The notes: generated from the sequence alone by a model not told the origin. Positions 17,542-27,591 are shown, numbered from the stretch's first letter. The stretch is 64,000 nt of DNA from Clostridium sp. CMCC3677 (GCF_023845585.1 NZ_JAMQHS010000006.1:124001-188000); one strand, 5' to 3'. Translations and numbers: made by a program.

Positions 17542-18339
17542 TTACTGTTTAGCAATATTGCAATTTACATCTATGTAATAAATATTACCATCTACAGTAA
17601 TTTTTATTCCTTTTTCTTCACGTTCAAGAATTTCTATTTTTGCTCCAGCTAAATCCCACTTTATTACATCACTATTATTACTTATATTTGTTATCCATAA
17701 ATATTGTTTTGTTGCTGCTGTTCCAAAATAAGGTCTATTACTAACAAAAACTATATTATCATCATTAACAAACTTGGGATTATAATTCCATAAATATTGT
17801 GGATTACTCATAATAGTTGATTCTCTTGTGAATACGTCACCCTTTGATGATTTATATTCTTCTTTTGATATAATCTGAGAAGTCCCATCTACATTATATA
17901 AAGTAATTGTTTGATCATTTTCCAATATCAATATTTTTTTTCCAGATTGACTGATATCATATACCAATGCCTTATCACTAGACTCTATATTTGTAAATTT
18001 TATATCTTCATTTTCTTTAATATATATAGCTTTAACTTTTTGCCCATTTTTTAAAGTTATTTCAAAAGATTCTTCTTCAGATTTAGGAAGTTCTGGTTCT
18101 TTTTCTACTTGGTCAATCCCTTGCTCCGATAAAATCTCATCATTCTTTTGAATTGAATCACTATCTATCCATGCCTGTATCTTTTGTTTTACATTTGAAT
18201 AATCTGTAGTGTTACCTAACACTTTAATCATTGATATAATAACCACTAAACTAATTATTATAAATATTATTAAAAAATTTCTTTTTCTTCTTTTCATGCG
18301 TTTTTCATATTCTCTACTAAAAATACTTGGTTTAGCCAA
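17542..18339 (-). CDS. Single-span membrane protein with extracytoplasmic domain, unknown
   Basis: 265 aa if translation starts at the TTG 18337-18339 (LAKPSIFSREYEKR), which has GGAGGG six bases upstream. The ATG seven codons earlier has no ribosome site. A very basic stretch (KRMKRRKRN) precedes one transmembrane helix (about residues 21-38), so the remaining 225 residues are outside. The outer part is acidic and beta-rich, with YDISQSGKKILILENDQTITLYNVDG and ITNISNNSDVIKWD resembling beta-propeller blades. No family recognised. Confidence 0.65.
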   Translation of the reverse strand: MAKPSIFSREYEKRMKRRKRNFLIIFIIISLVVIISMIKVLGNTTDYSNVKQKIQAWIDSDSIQKNDEILSEQGIDQVEKEPELPKSEEESFEITLKNGQKVKAIYIKENEDIKFTNIESSDKALVYDISQSGKKILILENDQTITLYNVDGTSQIISKEEYKSSKGDVFTRESTIMSNPQYLWNYNPKFVNDDNIVFVSNRPYFGTAATKQYLWITNISNNSDVIKWDLAGAKIEILEREEKGIKITVDGNIYYIDVNCNIAKQ

Positions 18340-18437
18340 AACTTTCCCTCCAAAATACATATATTATAACCAACCAAATTAATTATATATTATTATTTCT
18401 TTTAAATCTATATCTTAATTTATATTTAATATTTTCT

Positions 18438-18644
18438 TTATAATTTATGCTTACTGCACTTTTTACTTTTACACCCAGTACATTTATTACAATCAACAGA
18501 TTGGTTATTCTTAGTACAACATCCACCACATTTTAAAAGACCTAATTCTTTAAGTTCTTCCATTGATAAATTGCATACATTTTCTGAATACTCCTCATAA
18601 TCTGGAGTACCCTTTAATAATTCTTCTTTTTTTATTTCTATCAT
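18438..18644 (-). CDS. 68-aa protein with Cys-rich C-terminus, unknown
   Basis: The N-terminal helical half carries one Cys; the tail reads KCGGCCTKN, DCNKCTGCKSKKC, ten Cys in all, suggesting a small metal-binding tail. The ATG follows GGAG about 12 bases upstream, a rather wide spacing. The codon use matches its neighbours. No function can be given from sequence alone. Confidence 0.55.
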   Translation of the reverse strand: MIEIKKEELLKGTPDYEEYSENVCNLSMEELKELGLLKCGGCCTKNNQSVDCNKCTGCKSKKCSKHKL

Positions 18645-18725
18645 AATTTTTAATTCTCCTACTATATTTTTTGTTTATTCACATCTCCTTATGATTTGTT
18701 ATTAAAATGAATTTTATGAAAAATA

Positions 18726-18896
18726 TTGTTTTAGTAACCCTAAATAATGTATAATTACTTTATACTCAATTACATAATATTACTTTATTTATCATATTGT
18801 AATATAAAACCTTCTTCAAAATCCCATGTTGTTCATTTAGTTATTTTTTAGATGGACATAATATTTAGTCTGCATTTTAATTATGCAGACTTTTTT
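18726..18896 (+). ncRNA. Candidate small RNA with own promoter and terminator
   Basis: TTGTTT (18726-18731), an 18-base spacer and TATAAT (18750-18755) form a good promoter. A Rho-independent terminator AGTCTGCAT / ATGCAGACT followed by T6 (18867-18896) lies about 110 bases further on. No plus-strand gene precedes that terminator and no open frame of note lies between, so a transcript of about 135 nt is possible. Confidence 0.4.
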
Positions 18897-18965
18897 AGAA
18901 TAAACTTATTATAATATATATATCATATATTTCTACATTAATATATAAAAATTGGAGTGATTAAA

Positions 18966-19736
18966 TTGATATTTGATAGCCATATTCATACAATATTTTC
19001 ATCTGACAGTGATATGAAAATATCTGATGCTATATCAAAAGCAAATGAATTAAATATAGGACTTACACTAACTGAACATTTAGATCAAGATTATCCTGAT
19101 AAAGATCTGTTCAAATTAGATATTCCTAATTACTTTGATAATTATTCAGAATATAAAAATAATAATTTACTTTTAGGCATAGAATTAGGCTTAACTCTTC
19201 CTTCATTTAATACAATAAACGAAAAAGCAAAAAATTTTAATTATGATTTTGTACTAGGATCAGTACATGCTGTTTATGATGAAGATATTTACGTTGACTA
19301 TTGTAAAAGAGATGATCTTACTAAAAAAGAATTCTTTCATAACTATCTTGAATTCATGCTAAACGTAATAAATAAATATGATTGTTTTGATTCATTAGCA
19401 CATTTTGACTATCCTTGCAGATATACTAAGTTTGAAAACAATGAAATTGCTTTATGCGATCATGGTGAAATACTTGATAAAATATTTAAAACATTAATTT
19501 CTAAAGGAAAAGTACTAGAGATAAATACTCGAAGACTTGATACTAATGAAACATTTCATAATATGATAGATATTTACAATAGATATAAAGAACTTGGTGG
19601 TAAATATATAACCCTTGGTTCAGATGCTCATAATGTTAATGACATAGCCACTAATTTCAAAAATGCACTTTCGCTAACAGAAATACTAGGTCTAAAACCC
19701 ATTTATTTCAAAAATAGAAAACCTGAATTTTTTTAA
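18966..19736 (+). CDS. hisK: Histidinol-phosphatase, PHP family
   Basis: It hydrolyses L-histidinol phosphate to histidinol. PHP motifs in order: FDSHIHTIFSSDSD, LTEHLD, GIELGL, GSVHAV, LAHFDYP and GSDAHN, supplying the metal-binding His and Asp residues. The start is best placed at TTG 18966, eight bases after GGAG; the GTG at 18957 directly abuts that ribosome site. It converges on the his operon, whose HisB (195 aa) has only the dehydratase domain, so this gene fills the missing step. Regulation separate from the operon is implied by its opposite strand. Confidence 0.85.
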   Translation: MIFDSHIHTIFSSDSDMKISDAISKANELNIGLTLTEHLDQDYPDKDLFKLDIPNYFDNYSEYKNNNLLLGIELGLTLPSFNTINEKAKNFNYDFVLGSVHAVYDEDIYVDYCKRDDLTKKEFFHNYLEFMLNVINKYDCFDSLAHFDYPCRYTKFENNEIALCDHGEILDKIFKTLISKGKVLEINTRRLDTNETFHNMIDIYNRYKELGGKYITLGSDAHNVNDIATNFKNALSLTEILGLKPIYFKNRKPEFF

Positions 19737-19790
19737 AATAATTAGACTAAAAAACTCCAATATAGTTTGTTTAATGTAAACTTAAATAAA

Positions 19791-19881
19791 ATATCTGTTT
19801 TTATAGATGTTAATATGTGAATAAGTGAAGTGGCAATTAACTTTACTCATTCACATATTAACATCTTATTAAAACAAATCC
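19791..19881. mobile_element. MITE-like element, 91 bp, with perfect 8-bp target duplication
   Basis: Flanked on both sides by TAAATAAA (19783-19790 and 19882-19889). Inverted arms with AGATGTTAATATGTGAAT and outer TGTTTT blocks are a diverged version of the GTTGATATATGC arms of the other copies; AAGTGAAGTGG is shared with the copy at 40195. It lies between the convergent hisK and hisE stops and can fold into one long hairpin, so it may also terminate both transcripts. Confidence 0.7.
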
Positions 19882-19903
19882 TAAATAAAGATTATATTAA
19901 CTT

Positions 19904-20230
19904 TTAGTATTCTTTTATTGCTTTTCTTTCACCTTTAAAATTATTAATCCTTTCACTTCTTTTTTTTAATTCATTTTTTATATTTTCTAAAGGTATATTA
20001 AGCTCAGCCATTAATACAAGTATATGATAAGTTAAATCACATATTTCATTTACTTGTTCCTCTTTATTGCTTTCCTTACTGCTTATTATAACCTCTGTGC
20101 ACTCTTCTCCAACCTTTTTTAAAATTTTATTTATTCCTTGCGTAAAGAGATAATTAGTATACGATCTATTTTCTCCACTAATTTTTCTTTCTAAAATTGT
20201 ACTATATAAATTTTTTATCTCATTTTCCAT
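19904..20230 (-). CDS. hisE: Phosphoribosyl-ATP pyrophosphatase HisE
   Basis: 108 aa all-helical MazG-like pyrophosphatase that cleaves phosphoribosyl-ATP to phosphoribosyl-AMP. GEECTEVIISSKE and CDLTYHILVLMAE hold the metal-binding acidic residues. Start ATG 20228-20230 (MENEIKNL) has GGAG eight bases upstream; a GTG three codons earlier is less well placed. It is the last gene of the his operon, 21 bases after hisI, and separate from it (many bacteria fuse hisI and hisE). Confidence 0.93.
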   Translation of the reverse strand: MENEIKNLYSTILERKISGENRSYTNYLFTQGINKILKKVGEECTEVIISSKESNKEEQVNEICDLTYHILVLMAELNIPLENIKNELKKRSERINNFKGERKAIKEY

Positions 20231-20251
20231 AAAAACCACTCCAATTCTATA

Positions 20252-20581
20252 TTAAAAATCTCTATAAAAACAACTTTTGTTTCCAGTATGACATGCTGCT
20301 CCCTTTTGATTTACAGTAATTAAAATAGTGTCATTATCACAATCTATTTTTATTTCCTTTATATATTGAAAATTCCCTGATGTAGCCCCTTTATTCCAAA
20401 GTTTCTTTCTACTTCTACTATAAAACCAAGTAGTATCCCCTTCTAAAGTTTTCTTCAAACTTTCTTTTGACATATATCCTAACATTAATACTTCTTTACT
20501 TTTATAATCTTGAATTACAGCCGGAATCAGACCATTCCCTTTATCAAAATCAACAATATTTATGCGCTCCTCAATATTCAT
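20252..20581 (-). CDS. hisI: Phosphoribosyl-AMP cyclohydrolase HisI
   Basis: 109 aa. It opens the purine ring of phosphoribosyl-AMP. The zinc- and magnesium-binding segment [21 protein letters not shown] includes the Cys and Asp ligands, with another Cys in [19 protein letters not shown] is the substrate loop. ATG after AGAGAGG. Lies between hisF and hisE in the operon. Confidence 0.95.
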   Translation of the reverse strand: MNIEERINIVDFDKGNGLIPAVIQDYKSKEVLMLGYMSKESLKKTLEGDTTWFYSRSRKKLWNKGATSGNFQYIKEIKIDCDNDTILITVNQKGAACHTGNKSCFYRDF

Positions 20582-20632
20582 ATAAACCTCTCTAATATAT
20601 TAAAAATTAGCTTTGTTTTAAATTTAAATTCT

Positions 20633-21394
20633 TTATACTCTAATGGGTATTTTTTTATTAATCAAATATTTCTTCACATCTTTAACTGTTAATTCACCAT
20701 AATGAAACAGCGATGCTGCTAATGCTGCATCAGAAATATTATTTTTAAACACCTCATAAAAATCTTCTAAACATCCACATCCGCCTGAAGCTATAACAGG
20801 TACACTGGTTATATTGCTTACTGCTTTTGTTAATTCTAAATCAAAACCATTTTTAGTACCATCAGCATCCATTGATGTTAATAAAATTTCTCCTGCACCA
20901 AGTTTTGTTACTTCTTCAACCCATGATAATAAATCAATACCTGTATCTATTCTTCCTCCATTAACAACCACATTCCAGCCTGAATTATCCATTCTTTTTT
21001 TACCATCGATAGCTAGTACAATGCATTGATTTCCAAAATAAAATGCACTTTCTTTTATTAAATTTTTATTCTTAACAGCTGCTGAATTTAAACTGACTTT
21101 GTCTGCTCCAGCTCTTAATATAGCTTTTATATCTTCTAATGAGCTTAATCCGCCTCCAACAGTAAATGGAATAAAAATTTGCTCAGCTACCTCTTCTACT
21201 ACTTTAAGCATTATTCCACGTTTTTCATGAGTAGCTGTTATGTCTAGGAATACTAATTCATCTGCTCCCTGATCATTATAATGTTTTGCAAGCTCTACTG
21301 GATTTCCTACATCAATTAATCCTTTAAAATTTATACCTTTTACTACTCTTCCATCCCTTACATCTAAACAAGGAATTATCCGCTTAGTATGCAT
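20633..21394 (-). CDS. hisF: Imidazole glycerol phosphate synthase, cyclase subunit HisF
   Basis: 253 aa (beta/alpha)8 barrel. Catalytic Asp11 lies in [17 protein letters not shown] and Asp130 in VLAIDGKK; phosphate loops are GGGLSS and ASGGCG. It uses ammonia from HisH to form imidazole-glycerol phosphate and AICAR. ATG follows AAGGGGGTG. It is downstream of hisA with a 37-base gap. Confidence 0.96.
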   Translation of the reverse strand: MHTKRIIPCLDVRDGRVVKGINFKGLIDVGNPVELAKHYNDQGADELVFLDITATHEKRGIMLKVVEEVAEQIFIPFTVGGGLSSLEDIKAILRAGADKVSLNSAAVKNKNLIKESAFYFGNQCIVLAIDGKKRMDNSGWNVVVNGGRIDTGIDLLSWVEEVTKLGAGEILLTSMDADGTKNGFDLELTKAVSNITSVPVIASGGCGCLEDFYEVFKNNISDAALAASLFHYGELTVKDVKKYLINKKIPIRV

Positions 21395-21431
21395 GTACTC
21401 ACCCCCTTTTTAATAAATAATTAAATTATAA

Positions 21432-22145
21432 TTATCTTGTTATATCTATTGCTTCCTTTAATGATAAGCTACCCGAATATATGGCTTTTCCTGTTATTGC
21501 CCCATAAACATCAATTTTTTTTAATTCTTTAATATTTTCAATATCTTTTATTCCACCAGATGCTGTTATATCTATATTTACAAGTTTTTTCAATTCAATA
21601 AGCATATCAACATTAGGACCCTCTAATGTTCCATCTTTACTTATGTCTGTAACTATTATATTTTTTACACCTAGGGTCTCCATATTTTTTGCAAAATCTA
21701 AATAATTAAGTTTGCTTTCTACAAGCCATCCTCTTCCATAAACATATCCATTTTTGCAATCTATACCAACTGAAATTTTTTCTCTATAACACTCAATAGC
21801 TTTTTTTAAAAGTTCTTCATCTTCTATAGCTATGGTTCCAAGAATAACTCTAGAAACACCATTTTCTATTAGTTTTTCTATAGTTTTAAAGTTTCTAATT
21901 CCTCCACCAACTTCTATAGGAATAGTCAATGTTTTGGCTAGTTTTAATATTATCTTCTCATTAACGCAATATCCAGATTTAGCACCATCTAAATCAACTA
22001 AATGAAGATAATCCGCACCTAAACATTCAAATTCTTTTGCTATATTAAAGATATCATTTGCAACTACTTCTTTTTTATTATAGTCACCTTGATAAAGTCT
22101 CACTGCTTGACCATCTATTATATCTATTGCAGGTAATATTATCAC
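21432..22145 (-). CDS. hisA: ProFAR isomerase HisA
   Basis: 237 aa half-barrel-duplicated isomerase. LPAIDIIDGQAVRLYQGDY carries the catalytic Asp8; the second Asp is in IVTDISKDGT; phosphate loops GGGIRN and ASGGIKD. It starts with GTG at 22145, whose last bases overlap the hisH stop (GTGA), with GGGGAG nine bases upstream, so the two genes are translationally coupled. Confidence 0.95.
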   Translation of the reverse strand: MIILPAIDIIDGQAVRLYQGDYNKKEVVANDIFNIAKEFECLGADYLHLVDLDGAKSGYCVNEKIILKLAKTLTIPIEVGGGIRNFKTIEKLIENGVSRVILGTIAIEDEELLKKAIECYREKISVGIDCKNGYVYGRGWLVESKLNYLDFAKNMETLGVKNIIVTDISKDGTLEGPNVDMLIELKKLVNIDITASGGIKDIENIKELKKIDVYGAITGKAIYSGSLSLKEAIDITR

Positions 22146-22762
22146 TTAATCAACTCCCCAAAGTTTTTTAATAACCTAAGTCCTACATCTCCACTCTTTT
22201 CCGGATGAAACTGTGCACCTATAATATTTTTATGTCTAACAATTCCAGGAATTTCATTAATTCCATATTCAGAATAAGCAATTAAATCCTCTTCATCATA
22301 TCCTTGTGCACAATATGAATGAACATAATATACAAAATCACCTTCTTCAACACATTTACAAAGTTCATCTTTTTTATTATAAATAAGATTATTCCAACCT
22401 ATATGAGGTATCTTTACATTATTATTTTTATCTTCTTTCAATTTAACAATATTACCTTTTAAAAGTCCTAATCCCTCTTCTTCATATCTCTCAAATCCTT
22501 TTTCAAAAAGAAGTTGCATTCCAAGGCATATTCCAAGGAGCGGTTTTCCATTTTCAGCTTCTTTTTTTATTATAGTATCTAAAGACTTTTCTTTTATATT
22601 GCACATTGCATCTTTAAATGCTCCAACTCCTGGTAATATAATTCCTTTAGAATTTTCAATTTCATTCTTATTACTTGATATTTTATTTTCTATTTCAAGG
22701 TTATTTAATGCATTACTTATACTTTTCAAATTTCCCATTCCATAATCGATTATAACTATCAT
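22142..22762 (-). CDS. hisH: Imidazole glycerol phosphate synthase, glutaminase subunit HisH
   Basis: 206 aa class I glutamine amidotransferase. The nucleophile Cys lies in LLGICLGMQLLFE, the His/Glu of the triad in AQFHPEKSGD, and the oxyanion strand in PGVGAF. It releases ammonia for HisF. Coupled to hisA by a 4-base overlap. Confidence 0.95.
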   Translation of the reverse strand: MIVIIDYGMGNLKSISNALNNLEIENKISSNKNEIENSKGIILPGVGAFKDAMCNIKEKSLDTIIKKEAENGKPLLGICLGMQLLFEKGFERYEEEGLGLLKGNIVKLKEDKNNNVKIPHIGWNNLIYNKKDELCKCVEEGDFVYYVHSYCAQGYDEEDLIAYSEYGINEIPGIVRHKNIIGAQFHPEKSGDVGLRLLKNFGELIK

Positions 22763-22783
22763 GTAATTTTTAGCCCCCTTAAA

Positions 22784-23371
22784 TTACAATATTCCCTTTG
22801 TAGATGGTACTTTATTTAATTCATTTCTTTCTTTTGCCTCTCTTAAAGCTCTTCCAAGTCCTTTAAATAAAGCCTCTATTTTATGATGATCATTTTTTCC
22901 ATATAAAATTTTACAATGTAATGTTATTTCTGAATTTAATGCAAAAGCTCTAAAAAATTCCTCAACCATTTCAGTAGATAATCCCCCTACTTTTTCTCTA
23001 GTAAATTCACAATCAAATACTAAAAAACCTCTACCACTTATATCTAAAGATACTAACGACAACACCTCATCCATAGGCAGAAAAAAAGTTCCATATCTAT
23101 TTATTCCTTTCTTGTCTCCTATGGCTTCTTTAAATGCTTTACCCAAAATTATTCCAATATCTTCAACACTATGATGATCACACACATTTAAATCCCCATC
23201 ACAAGATAAATAAACATCCATATTACTATGAAATGAAAATAATTCTAACATATGATCTAAAAAACCAATTCCAGTATGAATTTTATTTAATCCATTTCCA
23301 TCTAAATTAATATCTATTTTCACCTTAGTTTCACTAGTATTTCTTTCTATTTTAGCTATTCTATTTTGCAT
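22784..23371 (-). CDS. hisB: Imidazoleglycerol-phosphate dehydratase HisB (dehydratase only)
   Basis: 195 aa, the single-domain form without the HAD histidinol phosphatase of enterobacteria. Metal ligands are in the duplicated [23 protein letters not shown], and [12 protein letters not shown] motifs. It dehydrates imidazole-glycerol phosphate. It overlaps the end of hisC by 11 bases. The absent phosphatase activity is supplied by the nearby PHP gene at 18966. Confidence 0.95.
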   Translation of the reverse strand: MQNRIAKIERNTSETKVKIDINLDGNGLNKIHTGIGFLDHMLELFSFHSNMDVYLSCDGDLNVCDHHSVEDIGIILGKAFKEAIGDKKGINRYGTFFLPMDEVLSLVSLDISGRGFLVFDCEFTREKVGGLSTEMVEEFFRAFALNSEITLHCKILYGKNDHHKIEALFKGLGRALREAKERNELNKVPSTKGIL

Positions 23372-24413
23372 ATTGTTCTACAACTTGATATATAAAAATT
23401 TCTCTTAATACATTTACTAGTTTTCTATTTTCTAACTGTGAACCTACTGTTATTCTAAATGTATCATCAGAAAAATTTCTAATTAATATCCCTTTCTCAT
23501 TTAATCCATTTAATAAGGCATACTTATGTGATGTTCTTCCAAATATAAAGTTACCTTTGGATGGATAAAACTTTATCTCCATTGAAGCATCCTTCTCTAT
23601 AGATTTAAGTTGAAGTAATAATTTTTCTCTATGAGCAATAATTACTTTAGAATTTTCTATAACTCTATCTGGATATTTCAATGCAGTTAATACCATAGCT
23701 TGAGAGTACGAATTAACTGTATATGGTATCTTTTTTTTACTTAATTTTTCTAATATGTTTTTATTAGATATTAAAAATCCTACCCTTAAAGCAGCTAAAC
23801 CCCATGCTTTTGAAAGTGTTCTTGTAACAATTAAATTTTTATATTCATTTATATATGAAATCATACTTTCTCCATTAAATTCATAATAAGCTTCATCTAC
23901 CAGTATTGGAATATTGGGAAATCTTTTTAATAATTTGATAATATCATTATTACTTAATGATAGACCTGTTGGATTATTGGGATTTGAAAATATAATCAAA
24001 TCTACATTTTCCCTTTCCCCCAATTTAATAAATTCATCTAAATTAAATACTATATTTTCACCTAGTTTATACTTAACTATTTTTCCTCCAAATAAGTCAG
24101 TATAGAAATCATACATTGTAAAATCAGGATCTAATGTGAGTACTTTCTTACCATAACCTATATAACGGCTTATAACTAATTGAATCACTTCATCAGATCC
24201 ATTTCCAACTATAATATTTTCACTTTGTGTTCCAGCATACTCAGCATATAGATTTCTTATTTCAAGCATATTATTTTCAGGATATCTGTGAAGCTCTATA
24301 GTAGATAAATTACTTTTCATTTCTATCATTATATTATTATCCATGTCTATATAACTTTCATTGCTATTTAATCTTATTTGGTATTCTTGATCTATATCTA
24401 TATATTGATTCAT
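23361..24413 (-). CDS. hisC: Histidinol-phosphate aminotransferase HisC
   Basis: 350 aa PLP-dependent class I/II aminotransferase. The PLP lysine lies in [16 protein letters not shown]; other signatures are [25 protein letters not shown] and DEAYYEF. It directly follows the hisD stop (TAA then ATG, no gap). A second HisC-like protein, the cobalamin CobD at 59361, shares the fold but not the pathway. Confidence 0.93.
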   Translation of the reverse strand: MNQYIDIDQEYQIRLNSNESYIDMDNNIMIEMKSNLSTIELHRYPENNMLEIRNLYAEYAGTQSENIIVGNGSDEVIQLVISRYIGYGKKVLTLDPDFTMYDFYTDLFGGKIVKYKLGENIVFNLDEFIKLGERENVDLIIFSNPNNPTGLSLSNNDIIKLLKRFPNIPILVDEAYYEFNGESMISYINEYKNLIVTRTLSKAWGLAALRVGFLISNKNILEKLSKKKIPYTVNSYSQAMVLTALKYPDRVIENSKVIIAHREKLLLQLKSIEKDASMEIKFYPSKGNFIFGRTSHKYALLNGLNEKGILIRNFSDDTFRITVGSQLENRKLVNVLREIFIYQVVEQYAK

Positions 24414-25751
24414 TTATACAAGCCTCACTTTCACTGAATTTGCATGAGCAGTTAATCCTTCTTTATTAGCTAATGTTATTATTTTTTCTCCATTTTCTAA
24501 AATAGCTTTTTGAGAATAATATAAGAAAGATGATTTTTTAATAAAACTATCTACAGATAATGGTGAAAAGAATCTAGCTGTTCCACTAGTTGGTAGTACA
24601 TGATTGGTTCCTCCAAAATAATCTCCTATTGGCTCTGGTGAATATCTTCCTAAAAATACGGAACCAGCATTTCTTACCTTCCCTAAATACTCCATTGGAT
24701 TATCAACCATGAGCTCTAAATGCTCTGGAGCCACAAGATTTGATATATCTATGCATTCATCTATATCTTTACATATTAGAGCTTTACCAAACTTCTTAAG
24801 AGAATCTCTTATTATATCTTTTCTTGTAAGATTTTTAATTTGTAATTCTAATTGTTTTTCTACTTCATCATATAGTCTTTTTGAAGTTGTAACTAATATA
24901 GATGAAGCTAATTTATCATGTTCTGCTTGAGACATTAAGTCAGCAGCTATAAAACTTGGATTTGAGTTTTCATCTGCTATAATCAAAATTTCACTAGGCC
25001 CTGCAATCATATCTATATCCACAGTTCCAAATACTAATTTTTTAGCAAGTGCAACAAATATATTTCCTGGACCAACTATCTTATCTACTTTTTTTATACT
25101 TTCTGTACCATAAGCTAGCGCACCAATAGCTTGTGCCCCACCAACTTTATATATTTTATCTACCTTTGCTATACTTGCTGCAACTCCTATATATGGATTT
25201 ATCTCCCCATCCTTATCAGGTGGAGTTACCATTATAATCTCATCAACTCCAGCTACTTTTGCAGGTATAACATTCATCAATACCGAAGAAGGATACGCTG
25301 CTGTTCCACCAGGAACATATACGCCAACTCTCTCTAATGGAATAACTCTTTGCCCTAAATAAACCCCTTTATCTTTAGCCATAATAAATCCATTTGTTTT
25401 TTGCTTTTTATGATAATCTTCAATATTTACTTTGGCCTCTTGTAGTGCTTGAATAAATTCTTTTTCAACACAATCAAAACATTTTTCTATTTCTTCACTT
25501 TTAACCTCTAATTTTTTTAGTTTAACTTTATCAAATTCATTAGTAAATTTAAATAACGCCTTGTCTCCAAATCTCTTAACTTCTGATAGTATAGTGCTTA
25601 CATTAAACATAACATCATTTTGTATTGAACCTTCTCTTTGATTTAATTCTTTAATTAATTCACCCTTATTTGCTTCATTAACTTCCATTAAATTTAACAA
25701 TTGAATCGCCCCCAATTTACTATTGTTAATTATTATATTGTCTTTTAGCAT
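24414..25751 (-). CDS. hisD: Histidinol dehydrogenase HisD
   Basis: 445 aa. It oxidises histidinol to histidine in two NAD-dependent steps, zinc-bound. Signatures include VGVYVPGGTAAYPSSVLM, VGPGNIFVALAK, DMIAGPSE, AEHDK and APEHLEL. The N-terminus is about 15-20 residues longer than typical, and the ATG at 25751 lacks a clear ribosome site. A TTG 17 codons downstream, preceded by GGGGG, is an alternative start. Confidence 0.94.
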   Translation of the reverse strand: MLKDNIIINNSKLGAIQLLNLMEVNEANKGELIKELNQREGSIQNDVMFNVSTILSEVKRFGDKALFKFTNEFDKVKLKKLEVKSEEIEKCFDCVEKEFIQALQEAKVNIEDYHKKQKTNGFIMAKDKGVYLGQRVIPLERVGVYVPGGTAAYPSSVLMNVIPAKVAGVDEIIMVTPPDKDGEINPYIGVAASIAKVDKIYKVGGAQAIGALAYGTESIKKVDKIVGPGNIFVALAKKLVFGTVDIDMIAGPSEILIIADENSNPSFIAADLMSQAEHDKLASSILVTTSKRLYDEVEKQLELQIKNLTRKDIIRDSLKKFGKALICKDIDECIDISNLVAPEHLELMVDNPMEYLGKVRNAGSVFLGRYSPEPIGDYFGGTNHVLPTSGTARFFSPLSVDSFIKKSSFLYYSQKAILENGEKIITLANKEGLTAHANSVKVRLV

Positions 25752-25761
25752 ATATAACTTA

Positions 25762-26385
25762 TCAGATTACATCTCTTACTCTATGAAGAAATTCCCTTAT
25801 TTCATTTTGTTTCATTTTAAAACTAGCTTTGTTTACTATAAGCCTTGCACTTATATCAAATATATTATCCAAAACAATAAGTCCATTTTCTTTTAAAGTA
25901 GTTCCAGTCTCCATAATATCTACAATCCCATCACATAGCCCTAGTATTGGTGCAAGCTCTACTGACCCCTCTATTTTTATCACTTCTACATCCATTTGTT
26001 TCTTTTTAAAATACTCTTTTGCAACATTTGGATATTTACTTCCTATTTTTATATGTCCAGTCTTTTTAAAAACATCATTTTCAGGCAATGACGCTACTAT
26101 AAATTTGCATTTTCCAATCCCTAAATCTAATACTTCATAACAATTATCTCCACTTTCCAAGATAGTGTCTTTTCCAACAACTCCAACATCAGCAACACCA
26201 TGTTCTACATATGTTATTGAATCTGCTCCCTTAACTAAGAAATACTTAATATCTCCATTCCTATCATTAAAAACTAATTTTCTTCCTTTATTTTTTAATT
26301 CACCTGGATCAAAATTGGCTTTTTCTAATATTTTTATACTTTCTTCTTCTAATCTCCCCTTCGTAAGTGCAATACTTATTGCCAT
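25762..26385 (-). CDS. hisG: ATP phosphoribosyltransferase HisG, short form
   Basis: 207 aa: the short HisG that lacks the C-terminal regulatory domain and requires HisZ. Motifs: ALTKGRLEEE, YVEHGVADVGVVGKD, and ELAPILGLCDGIVDIMETGTTLKENGL, where the PRPP-binding loop lies. It performs the first committed step (ATP plus PRPP). ATG two bases after the hisZ stop. Confidence 0.95.
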   Translation of the reverse strand: MAISIALTKGRLEEESIKILEKANFDPGELKNKGRKLVFNDRNGDIKYFLVKGADSITYVEHGVADVGVVGKDTILESGDNCYEVLDLGIGKCKFIVASLPENDVFKKTGHIKIGSKYPNVAKEYFKKKQMDVEVIKIEGSVELAPILGLCDGIVDIMETGTTLKENGLIVLDNIFDISARLIVNKASFKMKQNEIREFLHRVRDVI

Positions 26386-26387
26386 AT

Positions 26388-27536
26388 TTATCTTCCCCCA
26401 TATTTAACTATTTTAAATTCACTTAGCTCTTCATCATGAAATAATTCCACTACTTTTCCCTGTTTTCGCAGTTCCTCACTTTTCTTTATAGCTTGTACTA
26501 CATCTTTGTTACCATAAAAAAATTTATAAATGTCTCTATTTTTCTCCATTATCTCATTATTATCTATATTTTTTATCACTACTAAATCAACATCAATTGA
26601 AAACCCTATTGCTGGCAGATCAGTGCCATAAGATTTTATTAATTTATTATATCTACCACCCGCTAATATACTATCTCCAATGTCTTCCCCATACCCCCTA
26701 AAAATTATTCCTGTATAATAATTAAGTTTAGGTACCATCCCTAAATCAAAGGTTATATTTTCTTTATATCCTAGTTCTTCTAATTGAATATATAACTCTT
26801 CTAAATAACTTATACTTTTTAAAAGTGCATTATTAAAGGCTAATTTTTTTCCTTCTTCAAGCACTTTTCTATCACCAAACATCCAAGGTAATTTATTGAA
26901 AAATTTTCTATACTCTTCTTTTATATCTAGTCTTTTTAGAAAGTCTTCTAAATTTTTTAAATTTTTTCCTTCTATCAATTTAGCTATCTTTTCTTTATTC
27001 TCCTTATTGATATTTAAATCGTTAAATGCAGAATTAAAAAATTCTATATTACCTATTTCTAATTTAAAATTCTTTAGCCCTAATTTTTTTAATGACTCTA
27101 ATGCTAACACCAATATTTCTAAATCCTTATCAATACCATTAATCCCCACTAACTCAATACCACAATCAGTATATTCATTTCTTCTACCACCTAAACTCTC
27201 ATGAACTCTAAAAACATTTGATATATATCTAATTCTTATAGGTAAAGCTTCACCTTTTAATTTAGTAGAAACTAATCTTGCTATTGGTATTGTCATATCT
27301 GGTCTTAAAACAAGTATTCTTCCCTTATTATCAAAAAACTTATACATCTCTTCTTCTTTTAAGCTTTCTGGATAATAATTAAATGTTTCATAAAATTCTA
27401 ATGTTGGTGTTATTACTTCTCTGTATCCCCAATTACTAAATAAATCATCTATGTTTTTTTCTAGGTGCCTTTTTATTTCACATTCATTTAAGACAAGATC
27501 TCTTGTCCCTTCTGGAAGCATATTTCTTTTATTCAT
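26388..27536 (-). CDS. hisZ: ATP phosphoribosyltransferase regulatory subunit HisZ
   Basis: 382 aa paralogue of histidyl-tRNA synthetase without the anticodon domain. LPEGTRDLV, LRPDMTIPIAR, YISNVFR and LAGGRYNKL are the class II synthetase-like motifs. It activates short-form HisG and carries the histidine feedback site. It is the first gene of hisZGDCBHAFIE. ATG follows GGGGTGGAG. A sigma-A promoter and a palindromic operator candidate lie within 90 bases upstream; no T-box leader is visible. Confidence 0.93.
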   Translation of the reverse strand: MNKRNMLPEGTRDLVLNECEIKRHLEKNIDDLFSNWGYREVITPTLEFYETFNYYPESLKEEEMYKFFDNKGRILVLRPDMTIPIARLVSTKLKGEALPIRIRYISNVFRVHESLGGRRNEYTDCGIELVGINGIDKDLEILVLALESLKKLGLKNFKLEIGNIEFFNSAFNDLNINKENKEKIAKLIEGKNLKNLEDFLKRLDIKEEYRKFFNKLPWMFGDRKVLEEGKKLAFNNALLKSISYLEELYIQLEELGYKENITFDLGMVPKLNYYTGIIFRGYGEDIGDSILAGGRYNKLIKSYGTDLPAIGFSIDVDLVVIKNIDNNEIMEKNRDIYKFFYGNKDVVQAIKKSEELRKQGKVVELFHDEELSEFKIVKYGGR

Positions 27537-27562
27537 TACTCCACCCCACTTATTGCTTTTAC

Positions 27563-27576
27563 TTTAACGCGTTAAA
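27563..27576. promoter_or_regulatory. Perfect palindrome TTTAACGCGTTAAA, his operator candidate
   Basis: A 14-bp perfect palindrome with a CGCG centre, placed about 10-25 bases after the expected transcription start of the his operon. Binding of a repressor here would block elongation. The regulator is not encoded in the window; a TrpR-like (YerC/HisR) or LacI-type protein is possible. Confidence 0.5.
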
Positions 27577-27591
27577 TCGATATTGTAATTA

